64,000 bases of DNA from Nocardioides sp. S5 (lineage in GTDB: Bacteria > Actinomycetota > Actinomycetes > Propionibacteriales > Nocardioidaceae), in the NCBI RefSeq assembly GCF_017310035.1, contig NZ_CP022296.1, positions 2,294,001-2,358,000 of the forward strand, in the 5' to 3' direction. How positions within the stretch are numbered: position 1 is the first letter of the stretch; each line of letters opens with the position of its first letter. Shown here piece by piece: positions 46,724 through 56,515 of the stretch. The position numbers and the translations under genes are program-made. The notes beneath the pieces were generated by a model. It was not told the origin of the DNA, searched no databases, and saw only the letters and a list, made by a program, of their open reading frames with translations.

Positions 46724-48628
46724 ATGGCACTCCTCGACTCGATCGGCTCCCCGCGCGACCTCCGTGGACTCTCGTCGGAGCAGCTCGACGAGCTCGCCGC
46801 GGAGATCCGCGACGTGATGATCCGCACGGTCGCGACCAACTCCGGACACCTCGGCCCGAACCTCGGCGTGGTCGAGCTGACGCTCGCGATCCACCGCGTC
46901 TTCGAGTCCCCGCACGACCGCGTGGTCTTCGACACCGGCCACCAGTCCTACGTGCACAAGCTCGTCACCGGCCGCTACGCCGACTTCTCCACGCTCCGCA
47001 AGGAGGGCGGCGTGAGCGGCTACCCGAGCCAGGCCGAGTCCGACCACGACATCGTGGAGAACTCCCACGCCTCCACCTCGCTGTCCTACGCCGACGGCCT
47101 CGCCAAGGCGTACGCCATCCGCGGCGACGACCGCCACGTGGTCGCCGTCATCGGTGACGGCGCCCTGACCGGCGGGATGGCGTGGGAGGCGCTCAACAAC
47201 ATCGCCATCGCCCGGTCGAGCCGCCTCGTGATCGTGGTCAACGACAACGAGCGCTCCTACACCCCGACCATCGGCGGCCTCGCGACCGCCCTGACCTCGC
47301 TGCGAACGAACCCGCGCTACGAGCAGGTCCTGGACCTGGTCAAGAAGCGCCTCAACCAGGTGCCGGGGGTCGGCCATGCGGCCTACGACGCGCTCCACGC
47401 GGTGAAGAAGGGCATGAAGGACGCCCTGGCACCGCAGGGTCTCTTCGAGGACCTGGGCCTGAAGTACGTCGGGCCGGTCGACGGGCACGACCGGGTCGCG
47501 ATGGAGCACGCGCTGGCCCAGGCGAAGCGCTTCGGCGGGCCGGTCATCGTGCACGCGCTGACCCGCAAGGGCCAGGGCTACGACCCCGCGCTGCGCCACG
47601 AGGCCGACCAGTTCCACGCCCCCGGACCCTTCGACGTCCAGACGGGCGCGGAGAAGCCGAAGGGCAAGATCTGGACCGACCACTTCTCCGAGGCGGTCGT
47701 CGAGCTCGGCGAGCGCCGCGAGGACGTCGTGGCCATCACCGCCGCGATGATGCACCCGGTCGGGCTCGACGCCTTCGCCCGGAAGTTCCCCGAGCGCACC
47801 TTCGACGTCGGCATCGCCGAGCAGCACGCCGTCACCTCCGCCGCAGGCCTGGCCATGGGCGGGCTGCACCCGGTGTTCGCCGTCTACGCGACCTTCCTCA
47901 ACCGCGCCTTCGACCAGGTCCTGATGGACGTGGCGCTGCACCGGTGCGGGGTGACCTTCGTGCTCGACCGGTCCGGCGTCACCGGAGACGACGGCGCCAG
48001 CCACAACGGCATGTGGGACATGTCGATCCTCCAGGTCGTGCCGGGCCTGCGCCTGGCCGCGCCGCGTGACGTGGCCCGGCTCCACGAGCTGCTCGACGAG
48101 GCGGTGGAGGTCGACGACGCACCGACCGTGCTCCGGTTCCCGAAGGGACCGCCGCCGGCGGACGTGCCCGCCATCGACCGCGCCGGCGGCGCCGACGTGC
48201 TGGTGCGCGAGGGCGAGCAGGACGTCCTGATCGTGGCCGTCGGGTCGATGGCCACCACGGCCGTCGAGGTCGCGTCACGCCTGACGGCCCAGGGCATCGG
48301 CGTGACCGTGGTCGACCCGCGCTGGGTCAAGCCTGTCGACCCGGCGATCATCGAGCTCTCCCGGGAGCACCGCCTCGTGGTCAGCGTCGAGGACAACGGA
48401 CGCGTCGGCGGCTGCGGCGCGGTGCTGCTGCAGACGCTCAACGACGCCGGCGTGCGCACGCCCTTCCGCCTCCACGGCATCCCGCAGGAGTTCCTCGACC
48501 ACGCCAAGCGCGACGTGATCCTCGCCCGCATCGGCCTCGACGCGCAGACGATCGCTCGCACGATCGTCGAGGACGTCACCGCGCTGGAGCAGGGCCTCAC
48601 GCTGGTCGAGGTCGAGCACCCCGCCTGA
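46724..48628 (+). CDS. dxs: 1-deoxy-D-xylulose-5-phosphate synthase
   Basis: A 634-residue thiamine-diphosphate enzyme making DXP from pyruvate and glyceraldehyde-3-phosphate, the entry to the MEP isoprenoid route. The TPP motif is [52 protein letters not shown] and [18 protein letters not shown] are the remaining diagnostic segments (last given up to the active-site loop). It corresponds to Rv2682c in the conserved block. Confidence 0.96.
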   Translation: MALLDSIGSPRDLRGLSSEQLDELAAEIRDVMIRTVATNSGHLGPNLGVVELTLAIHRVFESPHDRVVFDTGHQSYVHKLVTGRYADFSTLRKEGGVSGYPSQAESDHDIVENSHASTSLSYADGLAKAYAIRGDDRHVVAVIGDGALTGGMAWEALNNIAIARSSRLVIVVNDNERSYTPTIGGLATALTSLRTNPRYEQVLDLVKKRLNQVPGVGHAAYDALHAVKKGMKDALAPQGLFEDLGLKYVGPVDGHDRVAMEHALAQAKRFGGPVIVHALTRKGQGYDPALRHEADQFHAPGPFDVQTGAEKPKGKIWTDHFSEAVVELGERREDVVAITAAMMHPVGLDAFARKFPERTFDVGIAEQHAVTSAAGLAMGGLHPVFAVYATFLNRAFDQVLMDVALHRCGVTFVLDRSGVTGDDGASHNGMWDMSILQVVPGLRLAAPRDVARLHELLDEAVEVDDAPTVLRFPKGPPPADVPAIDRAGGADVLVREGEQDVLIVAVGSMATTAVEVASRLTAQGIGVTVVDPRWVKPVDPAIIELSREHRLVVSVEDNGRVGGCGAVLLQTLNDAGVRTPFRLHGIPQEFLDHAKRDVILARIGLDAQTIARTIVEDVTALEQGLTLVEVEHPA

Positions 48629-48634
48629 CCCGTC

Positions 48635-48654
48635 CGCCGCCGGCGAGGGCGGCG
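48635..48654. terminator. small hairpin between dxs and the convergent metS
   Basis: Arms CGCCGCC (48635-48641) and GGCGGCG (48648-48654) with a 6-nt loop, between convergent genes; plausible bidirectional terminator. Confidence 0.45.
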
Positions 48655-48661
48655 TACGCCG

Positions 48662-48790
48662 TCAGAGGTCGCGGTTGACCTGCCCCGGCTCCTCGCCGGT
48701 GTAGCGGTTGATGTTCCAGATCGCGAGCGCCAGGCCTCCCCAGAGGACGAGCATCGCGACCAGCATCATGACGATGGCCGAGGTGGACAT
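48662..48790 (-). CDS. metS: MetS-type small subunit of NSS amino-acid importer
   Basis: A 42-residue single-span protein, MSTSAIVMMLVAMLVLWGGLALAIWNINRYTGE-like in layout: hydrophobic residues 5-25 then a short charged tail. Corynebacterium MetS is the small subunit needed for the methionine/alanine transporter MetP. The start codon shares one base with the transporter's stop (TGATG), the arrangement typical of metPS. Short genes like this are easily missed by annotation. Confidence 0.85.
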   Translation of the reverse strand: MSTSAIVMMLVAMLVLWGGLALAIWNINRYTGEEPGQVNRDL

Positions 48791-50337
48791 CAGTTGCTCC
48801 TCTCGTCCTGCTGGGCCTTGATCTCGGGATCGCCCAGGAAGGTGCGGTCGCGCCAGGGGAGCCGGGCGGCCAGGAAACCGATCAGGATCACGGCCACGGC
48901 CAGGCCCCAGCCCAGTGTGGTGAGCATCCACGTCGGGTAGCCCTCGTAGGGCTCGCGGAAGTTGTCGATGAGCTCGTTGACGAGGATGAAGGTCAGCGCC
49001 GCCGGGGCGACGACCCCGATCAGCAGTTCCCACCAGCGCCCGATCTGCACCGAGCCGTCGCGGTTGAGGTGCTCGCGCAGCAGGCCCGTCTTCCGGAAGG
49101 CCCACGACAGCGCCAGCATGCTCACCACCGCGACCAGCAGGATGCCGAAGCGGTTGATGAAGTGGTCGATGATGTCGAGGACGTAGACGCCGGTGGTGGT
49201 GCCGAGCAGCACGATGCTGATCAGGGCGGCCGGGACGCCGACGGCCATCGAGGCGCCCACCCGCGACATCTCGAACTTGTCGCGCACCGCGGAGATGACG
49301 ACCTCGATGACGCTGACCAGGGAGGTGACCCCCGCCACGACGAGCGAGCCGAAGAACAGCACCCCGATCAGCGCTCCTGCCGGCGCCTCGCTGATGATCG
49401 CGGGGAAGGCGATGAACGCCAGGCCGAGGCCGTCGGTCGCCACCTCGTCGACCGGCACCCCGGCGGCCGTGGCCATGAAGCCCAGCGCCGCGAAGACGCC
49501 GATGCCGGCGAGCAGCTCGAAGCCGGAGTTGGCGAAGCCGACGACCAGCCCGGATCCGGTCATGTCGCTGCGCCGACCGACGTAGGAGGCGTAGGTGATC
49601 ATGATGCCGAAGCCGACCGACAGCGAGAAGAAGATCTGCCCGTAGGCAGCGATCCACACGCTGGTCTCGCCCAGGGCGCTCCAGTTGGGCGTGAAGAGCG
49701 CGTCGAGGCCGGCGGAGGCGCCGTCCAGGGTCAGGGCGACCACCACGAGCGCGATGAACGCGATGAAGAGCACGGGGATGAACACGACCGAGGCGGCGCC
49801 GATGCCCTTCTGGACGCCGAGGGCCATGATCGCGAGCACGGCCACCCAGACGAGCACCAGCGGGATGGTCACGCCGCTGACGAAGTCGAGCCCGATGCCC
49901 GGGTCGCCGGCCTGCAGGTAGGTGCCGAAGAGGAAGCCCTCGGGGTCGTCGCCCCAGGCCTTGTCGAAGGAGAAGAACGCGTAGCGCGCCGCCCACGCGA
50001 TGACGGCGGCGTAGTAGACCGCGATGACGAAGCAGATCCCCACCTGCCACCAGCCCAGCCCCTCGGCCGCCCGGTGGACCCGACGGAAGGCCAGCGGGGC
50101 AGAGCCGCGGTAGCGGTGGCCGAGGCCGTAGTCGAGCAGCAGGAACGGCAGGCCCGCGGTCAGCAGCGCGACGAGGTAGGGGATCAGGAACGCCCCGCCA
50201 CCGTTCTCGTAGGCGACGTAGGGGAAACGCCAGATGTTGCCGAGACCGACGGCGGATCCGATGGCGGCGAGGATGAAGACCTTCCGCGAGCTGAACGCCC
50301 CGCGGTGCTCCTCGGAGTGTTCGACGACCTGGCTCAT
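48790..50337 (-). CDS. metP: NSS-family Na+-dependent amino-acid transporter (MetP type)
   Basis: A 515-residue neurotransmitter:sodium symporter family protein with 12 hydrophobic spans. The first span region is GSAVGLGNIWRFPYVAYENGGGAFLIPY (its GNIWRFPY core holds Na+ and substrate contacts), and span 6 contains FSLSVGFGIMITYASY. Na+-coupled uptake of methionine or alanine is predicted from the adjacent metS. ATG 50337 has a CAGGAGG ribosome site. Charged C-terminal tail ends QQDERSN. Confidence 0.92.
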   Translation of the reverse strand: MSQVVEHSEEHRGAFSSRKVFILAAIGSAVGLGNIWRFPYVAYENGGGAFLIPYLVALLTAGLPFLLLDYGLGHRYRGSAPLAFRRVHRAAEGLGWWQVGICFVIAVYYAAVIAWAARYAFFSFDKAWGDDPEGFLFGTYLQAGDPGIGLDFVSGVTIPLVLVWVAVLAIMALGVQKGIGAASVVFIPVLFIAFIALVVVALTLDGASAGLDALFTPNWSALGETSVWIAAYGQIFFSLSVGFGIMITYASYVGRRSDMTGSGLVVGFANSGFELLAGIGVFAALGFMATAAGVPVDEVATDGLGLAFIAFPAIISEAPAGALIGVLFFGSLVVAGVTSLVSVIEVVISAVRDKFEMSRVGASMAVGVPAALISIVLLGTTTGVYVLDIIDHFINRFGILLVAVVSMLALSWAFRKTGLLREHLNRDGSVQIGRWWELLIGVVAPAALTFILVNELIDNFREPYEGYPTWMLTTLGWGLAVAVILIGFLAARLPWRDRTFLGDPEIKAQQDERSN

Positions 50338-50417
50338 GGTGCCTCCTGGCAGACGACGACGTCGGAGGGGCCAGCATGTCAGAGACCTGCCGGGTTCCGC
50401 GTCGCCGCCCACGCCGG

Positions 50418-51473
50418 TCACCCCCCGAAGTGGAGTCCCGCCGGCAGCTGGAAGCCCGGCTCGAGCGGCTCGCCCTCGTCGCACGCCCCCGTGGACACGA
50501 CGCACCTCACGAGGAACGTCTCTTCGGAGTCCTCGCCGAACGAGAACGCGAGGACGGCCACCGCGTCGCCGTCCAGCCACTGGAAGGGCAACGCCCAGTC
50601 GTAGCCCGTCGCCAGCGGCACCCGCTCGCCGGTCGAGGTGTCGAGGAGGATGCCCTCGTCGTTGCTCTCCGCGACCACGTGGGCGCCACCGGGTGAGAGG
50701 TTGGCGAAGCTGTCCGTGGTCAGGGTGAGGTCGCGTCCGGGGCCCTCGACCCGCGCCCTGCGTCCCGGCAGGGCGCGCAGCAGCGTGCCGTCCTCGGCGT
50801 CGATGACGATGCCCTCGCCGGAGGGGTCGAGGACCTCGATCTCCCCGGTGCGGATGTCCCAGGCCAGCACGCCGTCGCCGCCGACGGCGTAGACGATGTC
50901 ACCGTCCAGCGCCGTGATGCGGACGTCACCCGCGCCCGGGACGTCCTGCGTGGTCGTCTCGCCGGCGGTCGTGTCGAGAAGCACCAGTCGTCGGTCCGGG
51001 TCGACCCACGCCACGCGTGCGCCGTCGGCGACGAGCTCGGCGTCGTCGGGGTCCGGTTTCGCCGCCGTGCCCACCTCCTCGAGCACGCCGTCGGTCCAGA
51101 GCAGGACCCGGCGCTCGTCGTCGGTGAGGGCGATGGCGTCGCCGACCCACACCCAGGCGCGTACGTCGACTCCCAGGTCGACGTCGGGTGCGCCGGCACG
51201 CCGGAGCGTGCTGCCGGTGGTCCAGGACAGGGGCACGGGCGCTGCCGCGGTGCCGTCGGCCACGAGGTCCCGCGCGGCGCCGTCGCCGTCGCCGGTGAGG
51301 GACGGGACGGCGATGACGCCGATGGCGACCGATGCCGCGACGCCGCCCACGAGCGCCGTACGCCGACGCCGTACGCGCCGGTCCCCGTCGCGGGTGATGC
51401 GGGCCAGGTCGAGGTCGGGGGCGTCGAGGTGGTCGGCGCGGTCGTGCATGAGGTCGGTCAGGAGCCCGGTCAT
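50418..51473 (-). CDS. membrane-anchored beta-propeller-like protein, partner of ECF sigma
   Basis: A 351-residue protein: ~38 cytoplasmic residues ending RRVRRRRTA, one transmembrane span (about 40-58, LVGGVAASVAIGVIAVPSL), then an outer domain of short propeller-like repeats (VAWVDPDRRLVLLDTTAGE, VLAWDIRTGEIEVLD, LLDTSTGERVPLATG). Unlike its counterpart at 39251 it has no second span at the end. Its ATG overlaps the sigma gene stop (ATGA). It probably senses something outside and controls the sigma factor, but no known anti-sigma fold is visible. Confidence 0.75.
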   Translation of the reverse strand: MTGLLTDLMHDRADHLDAPDLDLARITRDGDRRVRRRRTALVGGVAASVAIGVIAVPSLTGDGDGAARDLVADGTAAAPVPLSWTTGSTLRRAGAPDVDLGVDVRAWVWVGDAIALTDDERRVLLWTDGVLEEVGTAAKPDPDDAELVADGARVAWVDPDRRLVLLDTTAGETTTQDVPGAGDVRITALDGDIVYAVGGDGVLAWDIRTGEIEVLDPSGEGIVIDAEDGTLLRALPGRRARVEGPGRDLTLTTDSFANLSPGGAHVVAESNDEGILLDTSTGERVPLATGYDWALPFQWLDGDAVAVLAFSFGEDSEETFLVRCVVSTGACDEGEPLEPGFQLPAGLHFGG

Positions 51474-52003
51474 CGGGACACCTCCAGCAGGTGCAGGGGC
51501 AGGCCGGCGTCGTCGGCGCGCTCGCCCAGGTGGTCACGGAGCTTGCGGAGCCCGGCGTGCACCTGGCTCGTGACGGTGCCGGGGGCGCAGCCGAGGAGCT
51601 CGGCGGTGCGGGCCTCCGAGAGGTCCTCATAGAAGCGGAGCACGATCGCGGCCCGCTGCCGCGGTGGCAGCGACTGCAGCGCCTCCCAGAGGAGCTCGCG
51701 GGTGGTGAGGTCCTCGACGTGGTCGGCGCGGTGCTGCTCGGGCACCACGTCAGTCGGGCGCTCGCCCCAGCTGCGCCGGCGGTACCACGTGATGGCGGTC
51801 GTCGTGATCGCCTTGCGGGTGTAGGCCTCGGCGTTCGCGGGGTCGCGCAGCCGCGGCCAGGCGACGTACGTCTTGGTCAGCGCCTCCTGCAACAGGTCCT
51901 GGGCCAGCTGGCGTTCGCCGACCATCAGGTACGCCGTGCGGTGCAGCGCCGCGGACCGCGCAGCCACGAACTCGGCGAAGGCCGCCGGGTCGCGTCGGGT
52001 CAT
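51470..52003 (-). CDS. ECF sigma factor, SigE family
   Basis: A 177-residue sigma factor, related to the one at 40608: FAEFVAARSAALHRTAYLMVGERQLAQDLLQEALTKTYVAW (region 2) and PRQRAAIVLRFYEDLSEARTAELLGCAPGTVTSQVHAGLRKL (region 4). ATG 52003 has GAGGAG upstream in a leader nearly the same as that of the other module (ATCC..GAGGAGCACCC). In this copy the sigma gene is first and the membrane gene second. Probably autoregulated. Confidence 0.9.
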   Translation of the reverse strand: MTRRDPAAFAEFVAARSAALHRTAYLMVGERQLAQDLLQEALTKTYVAWPRLRDPANAEAYTRKAITTTAITWYRRRSWGERPTDVVPEQHRADHVEDLTTRELLWEALQSLPPRQRAAIVLRFYEDLSEARTAELLGCAPGTVTSQVHAGLRKLRDHLGERADDAGLPLHLLEVSR

Positions 52004-52091
52004 CGGGTGCTCCTCGTGGATGGGAGTGGGTCACCCCTACCGACGATCCCACCATGCGTTCTGGTTCGTCGGGCGTGCGAAACGCCCCGTC

Positions 52092-52145
52092 GAGCGGTGA
52101 GTGAGACAGGTTCTGGAGGCTGCGAACCTGCGTCACTCACCGCTC
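52092..52145. terminator. nested-stem hairpin downstream of fadB
   Basis: Outer arms of 13 nt (52092-52104 and 52133-52145) and inner arms of 7 nt (52107-52113, 52124-52130) are perfect complements, separated by a symmetric 2x2 bulge, with a 10-nt loop. It begins 8 nt after the fadB stop and ends before the next gene's promoter, so it is likely a terminator for the fadA-fadB transcript. Confidence 0.6.
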
Positions 52146-52153
52146 AGGCGGGA

Positions 52154-54241
52154 TCAGTGGAACCGCTTGCCGGTCGCCTTCTCCGAGATGCCCTTCACGT
52201 CCAGCATGAAGGTCAGCCCGCCGTTCCAGAAGGAGAACCCGGCGCCGGTGATCATGGCCAGGTCGATGTCCTGCGGCGCGGCGACGACACCCTCGTCGAG
52301 CATCAGGCGGGCCTCCGCGGCGAGGCCGGCCAGCGTCTGGTCGCGGACCTCCTCGGCGGTGAGGACCACCGGCGAGGCCGGCTTCTCCAGCATGGCCTCG
52401 ACCTCGGGGTCGAGGTTGCCGTCGGGGCCGTAGTAGGCGGACTTCCGCGCCTCGACGATCCGCTCCAGGGCGGGGGAGACGTAGAAGCGGTCGGGGAACG
52501 CGCCCTTCAGTGTCTCGTTGTTGTGCAGCGCGATGGCCGGGCCGACCAGCGACAGCAGCACGAACGGCGGCATCGGCGCGATGCCGGCGAAGGCGTTGTC
52601 GGCCACGGAGACCGGGGTGCCCTTGTCGACGATGCGGCCGACCTCGCTCATGAAGCGCCCCAGCAGGCGGTTCACGATGAAGGACGGGCTGTCCTTGACC
52701 AGGATCGAGGTCTTCTTCAGCGCCTTGCCGGTGGCGAACGCCGTGGCGAGCGCCGCGTCGTCGGTGGCGTCGCCCTTGACGATCTCCAGCAGCGGCATCA
52801 CCGCGACGGGGTTGAAGAAGTGGAAGCCGACGACCCGCTCGGGGTGCTCGAGGTCGGCGGCCATCTCGGTGATCGACAGCGACGAGGTGTTGGTGGCCAG
52901 CACGCACTCGGCGCTGACGACCTTCTCGACGTCGGCGAAGACGGTCTTCTTGACCGACATCTCCTCGAAGACGGCCTCGATGACGAAGTCGGCGTCGCCG
53001 AAGGCGACCTGCTTGTCGGTCTCGCCGGACACCAGCGCCTTGTGGCGGTTGGCCTTGTCCTGGTTGATCCGGCCCTTGGCGAGCAGCTTGTCGATCTCGG
53101 CGTGGACGTAGGCCACGCCCTTGTCGGCACGCTCCTGGTCGAGGTCGGTCAGCACGACCGGCACCTCGAGGCGGCGTACGAAGAGCAGCGCGAGCTGGCT
53201 GGCCATCAGGCCGGCGCCCACGATGCCGACCTTGGTCACCGGGCGGGCCAGCGACTTGTCGGGGGCACCGGCAGGACGCTTCGCCCGCTTCTGCACCAGG
53301 TCGAACGAGTACAGCGAGGCCAGCAGCTCGGCCGTCTGGGACATCGCCTCGAGGGCGTCGTCCTCGGCGGCGAAGCCGGCGTCGCGGTCCGAGTCACGCG
53401 CCGCGGCGATCAGCTCGACCGCCTTCGCGGCGGCCGGTGAGGCGCCACCGGTCTTGGCCGCGACGAGGCCCTCGGCGCGCTTGATCGCGGCGTCCCAGGC
53501 GTCCCCGCGGTCGACCTCGGGGCGCTCGACGACGGTCTCGCCGCGCAGCACCGACGCCGCCCAGAGCAGCGACTGCTCGAGGAAGTCGGCACCGCCGAAG
53601 ACGGCGTCGGCCAGGCCGAAGTCGTAGGCCGCCTGCCCGCCGAGCGTCTTGCCCTGGTTGAGCGGGTTCTCGAGGATCAGCGTGACGGCCTTGTCGGCGC
53701 CGACGAGGTTCGGCACGAGCCACGCGCCGCCCCAGCCGGGCACGAGGCCGAGCATGACCTCGGGCAGGCCCAGCGCGGGCGCGGAGTCCATGACGGTGCG
53801 GTAGGTGCAGTGCAGCGCCACCTCGAGGCCCCCGCCGAGGGCGAGGCCGTTGATGAGGCCGAACGACGGCTTGCCGCCCTCGCCGAGCTTGCGGAAGACC
53901 GCGTGACCGAGCTCGGCCACGGTGCGTACGGCGTCGGGGCCGCCGCCCTGGATCGAGGTGAGGTCGGCGCCCGCCGCGAGGATGAACGGCTTGCCGGTCA
54001 CCGCGATGGCGTCGATGGAGTCGTCGGCGAGCGCCGCGTCGATCGCCGTGTTGAGCGCGAGCAGCGAGCCCGGGCCGAACGTGTTGGGCTTGGTGTGGTC
54101 CTCGCCGTTGTCGAGGGTGATCAGGCCGATCGTCGCCCCGGGGAGCGAGACGGTGCGCAGGTGCGCCTGCGTCACGCGCTCGGCGTCGGACACGATCGCC
54201 TGCGCGCGCTCGAAGATGCTGGAGTCGGGGATGGTGCTCAC
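52154..54241 (-). CDS. fadB: 3-hydroxyacyl-CoA dehydrogenase/enoyl-CoA hydratase (FadB)
   Basis: A 695-residue bifunctional beta-oxidation alpha-subunit. The hydratase domain has FILAAGADLTSI, NGLALGGGLEVALHC and LPEVMLGLVPGWGG with the acidic catalytic residues; the dehydrogenase domain has the NAD turn VGIVGAGLMASQL, LATNTSSLSI and the catalytic His in GFHFFNPVAVMPLLEIV. It converts enoyl-CoA to 3-hydroxyacyl-CoA and then 3-ketoacyl-CoA for the adjacent thiolase. GTG 54241 overlaps the fadA stop (GTGA), so the complex subunits are co-translated. Confidence 0.94.
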   Translation of the reverse strand: MSTIPDSSIFERAQAIVSDAERVTQAHLRTVSLPGATIGLITLDNGEDHTKPNTFGPGSLLALNTAIDAALADDSIDAIAVTGKPFILAAGADLTSIQGGGPDAVRTVAELGHAVFRKLGEGGKPSFGLINGLALGGGLEVALHCTYRTVMDSAPALGLPEVMLGLVPGWGGAWLVPNLVGADKAVTLILENPLNQGKTLGGQAAYDFGLADAVFGGADFLEQSLLWAASVLRGETVVERPEVDRGDAWDAAIKRAEGLVAAKTGGASPAAAKAVELIAAARDSDRDAGFAAEDDALEAMSQTAELLASLYSFDLVQKRAKRPAGAPDKSLARPVTKVGIVGAGLMASQLALLFVRRLEVPVVLTDLDQERADKGVAYVHAEIDKLLAKGRINQDKANRHKALVSGETDKQVAFGDADFVIEAVFEEMSVKKTVFADVEKVVSAECVLATNTSSLSITEMAADLEHPERVVGFHFFNPVAVMPLLEIVKGDATDDAALATAFATGKALKKTSILVKDSPSFIVNRLLGRFMSEVGRIVDKGTPVSVADNAFAGIAPMPPFVLLSLVGPAIALHNNETLKGAFPDRFYVSPALERIVEARKSAYYGPDGNLDPEVEAMLEKPASPVVLTAEEVRDQTLAGLAAEARLMLDEGVVAAPQDIDLAMITGAGFSFWNGGLTFMLDVKGISEKATGKRFH

Positions 54242-55452
54242 TTGCTGTCTCCCTCGTTCGTCGAGCCCCGCCAGTGGGGGTTCTCCCAAATGACCGTGCC
54301 GCCCATGCCGATGCCGATGCACATGGTGGTGAGGCCGTAGCGGACCTCGGGGCGCTCCTCGAACTGGCGCGCGAGCTGGTTCATCAGGCGTACGCCGGAC
54401 GAGGCCAGCGGGTGGCCCATCGCGATCGCGCCGCCGTAGGGGTTCACCCGGGTGTCGTCGTCGGCGATGCCGAAGTGCTCGAGGAAGGCCAGCACCTGCA
54501 CGGCGAAGGCCTCATTGACCTCGAAGGCCTCGATGTCGTCGATGGTGAGGCCGGCGAGCCTCAGCGCCTTCTCCGTGGCCGGGATCGGGCCGGCACCCAT
54601 CACCTCGGGCTCGACGCCCACGAAGGAGTAGGTCACCAGGCGCATCTTGACGGGCAGGCCGAGCTCGCGCGCGGTCTCCTCGTCGGCGAGCAGCGCGGCG
54701 GTGGCACCGTCGTTGATGCCGGCGGCGTTGCCGGCGGTGACGTTGCCGTGCGAGCGGAACGGCGTCTTGAGGCCCGCGAGGGACTCCAGCGTCGTCTCCG
54801 GGCGCATCGGCTCGTCGGTGGTCGCCAGGCCCCAGCCGGCCTCGGCCGAGCGGGTCGCGACCGGCACGAGGTCGGGCTGGATCTTGCCGGCGTCGTAGGC
54901 GGCCTGCGTCTTCTGCTGGCTGCGGACGGCGTACTCGTCCACGCGCTGCTTGGTGATCGTGGGGTAGCGGTCGTGGAGGTTCTCCGCGGTCTTGCCCATC
55001 ACGAGGGCGTCGGGGTTGACGATCCGCTCGGACAGGATGCGCGGGTTGGGGTCGACGCCCTCCCCCATGGGGTGGCGTCCCATGTGCTCGACACCGCCGG
55101 CGATGGCGACGTCGTAGGCGCCGAAGGCGATGCCGGACGCGGTGTTGGTCACCGCGGTCATCGCGCCGGCGCACATGCGGTCGATGGAGTAGCCGGGGAC
55201 GCTCTGGGGCAGTCCGGCGAGGAGGGCGGCGGTGCGGCCGATGGTCAGGCCCTGGTCGCCGATCTGGGTGGTGGCGGCGACCGCGACCTCGTCGACCCGC
55301 TCGGGCGGGAGGGAGGGGTTGCGGCGCATCAGCTCACGGATGCACTTGATGACGAGGTCGTCGGCACGCGTCTCGGCGTACTGGCCCTTGGCCTTGCCGA
55401 ACGGGGTGCGTACGCCGTCGACGAAGACGACCTCACGCTGTGGACGGGACAC
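54238..55452 (-). CDS. fadA: acetyl-CoA C-acyltransferase (thiolase, FadA)
   Basis: A 404-residue thiolase, the last step of beta-oxidation. The acylated Cys is in DRMCAGAMTA, the NEAFAVQ motif follows, the His is in GGAIAMGHPLASSG, and the second Cys in TTMCIGIGMGGTVIW. GTG 55452 is the first gene of the fadA-fadB operon, with GGGAGTAG upstream. A GTTAC-N6-GTAAC repeat lies 36 nt upstream. Confidence 0.95.
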   Translation of the reverse strand: MSRPQREVVFVDGVRTPFGKAKGQYAETRADDLVIKCIRELMRRNPSLPPERVDEVAVAATTQIGDQGLTIGRTAALLAGLPQSVPGYSIDRMCAGAMTAVTNTASGIAFGAYDVAIAGGVEHMGRHPMGEGVDPNPRILSERIVNPDALVMGKTAENLHDRYPTITKQRVDEYAVRSQQKTQAAYDAGKIQPDLVPVATRSAEAGWGLATTDEPMRPETTLESLAGLKTPFRSHGNVTAGNAAGINDGATAALLADEETARELGLPVKMRLVTYSFVGVEPEVMGAGPIPATEKALRLAGLTIDDIEAFEVNEAFAVQVLAFLEHFGIADDDTRVNPYGGAIAMGHPLASSGVRLMNQLARQFEERPEVRYGLTTMCIGIGMGGTVIWENPHWRGSTNEGDSK

Positions 55453-55487
55453 TGGCTACTCCCAGGTGGAGGGGGACAGGGCGTGGT

Positions 55488-55503
55488 CAGGTTACCCCTG
55501 AGT
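55488..55503. promoter_or_regulatory. inverted repeat GTTAC-N6-GTAAC, candidate fatty-acid regulator site
   Basis: A perfect 5+5 repeat 36 nt upstream of fadA and 68 nt from the divergent PAC2 gene. TetR-type fatty-acid repressors in actinobacteria bind sites of this general form (GTTACT...AGTAAC-like), so a FadR-type regulator is likely. The regulator gene is not in the window. Confidence 0.5.
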
Positions 55504-55557
55504 AACAACGCCTGCCCACAGGGGCGGGTGTGTGTCGGGTCACTGGTCCGGTGTCAC

Positions 55558-55563
55558 TAGGCT
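55558..55563 (+). promoter_or_regulatory. -10 box (TAGGCT) for the PAC2 gene
   Basis: TAGGCT with 7 nt to ATG 55571. Confidence 0.45.
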
Positions 55564-55570
55564 TCCCCCC

Positions 55571-56515
55571 ATGGCCGAACGACTCGTGCACATCGTCGAC
55601 GACGCCGAGGTGTCGGGTGAGGACCTGACCATGGTCTGCGTCCTCACCGGGTTCCTCGACGCGGGCAAGTCGGCCGAGCTCGCGGCGCGACACCTCGCCG
55701 AGCTGTCCGACGGCAAGGTCGTGGCGACCTTCGACGTCGACTCGCTCCACGACTACCGCGCCCGGCGCCCGCCCGTGTCGTTCGTGCGGGACCACTACAC
55801 CGACTACGAGGCGCCGCGACTGGTGGTGCGCGCGCTGCGCGACACCGGCGGCACGCCCTTCCTGCTGCTCACCGGTCCCGAGCCCGACATCCGGTGGGAG
55901 GCCTTCGCGCGCGCCGTGCGCGAGGTGGTCGACCACTTCGGCGTGTCCCGCGTGGTCACCCTGGGTGCGGTGCCGATGGCGGTGCCGCACACCCGCCCGA
56001 TCGCCATCACCCCGCACGCCAACCGGCCCGACCTGGTGCCCGGTGAGAGCCCGTGGCAGGGCGAGCTCCGGGTCCCGGCCAGCGCCCAGGCGCTGCTCGA
56101 GATCCGGCTGGGGGAGTGGGGGCTCGACGCACTCGGCTTCGTGGCGCACATCCCCCACTACCTCGCGCAGATGGAGTACCCCCAGGCCGCGCTGGTGCTG
56201 CTGGAGCACGTCGAGATCGGCGGTCGGCTGACCGTCGACCTCAGCGATCTCCGCGAGGCTGCGGAGATCACCGAGACCGAGGTCGACCGCTACCTCTCCA
56301 GCCACGACGAGGTGGGCGACGTCGTACGCGGCCTGGAGCAGCAGTACGACTCCTTCCGCGAGGCCGAGGCCGCCGGCACCTCCCTGCTGGCCGGCGACGA
56401 GCCGCTGCCGACGGGTGAGGAGATCGGCCGCGACTTCGAGGCGTTCCTCGCCGAGCTCGACGACCGGCCCAAGGACGACGGCGACGGACCTGCCACCGGA
56501 TGGGAGGACCGCTGA
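55571..56515 (+). CDS. PAC2-family protein (proteasome assembly chaperone-like)
   Basis: A 314-residue protein of the PAC2 superfamily: VCVLTGFLDAGKSAELAARHL, LLLTGPEPDIRWEAFARAVREV, VTLGAVPMAVPHTRP and GFVAHIPHYLAQMEYPQAALVLLE. PAC2 proteins are eukaryotic proteasome chaperones; the actinobacterial members occur with proteasome-bearing genomes but have no proven role here. The fold pairs a Rossmann-like core with a helical tail (residues 245-314, charged). The stop shares a base with the tesB start. Confidence 0.88.
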   Translation: MAERLVHIVDDAEVSGEDLTMVCVLTGFLDAGKSAELAARHLAELSDGKVVATFDVDSLHDYRARRPPVSFVRDHYTDYEAPRLVVRALRDTGGTPFLLLTGPEPDIRWEAFARAVREVVDHFGVSRVVTLGAVPMAVPHTRPIAITPHANRPDLVPGESPWQGELRVPASAQALLEIRLGEWGLDALGFVAHIPHYLAQMEYPQAALVLLEHVEIGGRLTVDLSDLREAAEITETEVDRYLSSHDEVGDVVRGLEQQYDSFREAEAAGTSLLAGDEPLPTGEEIGRDFEAFLAELDDRPKDDGDGPATGWEDR

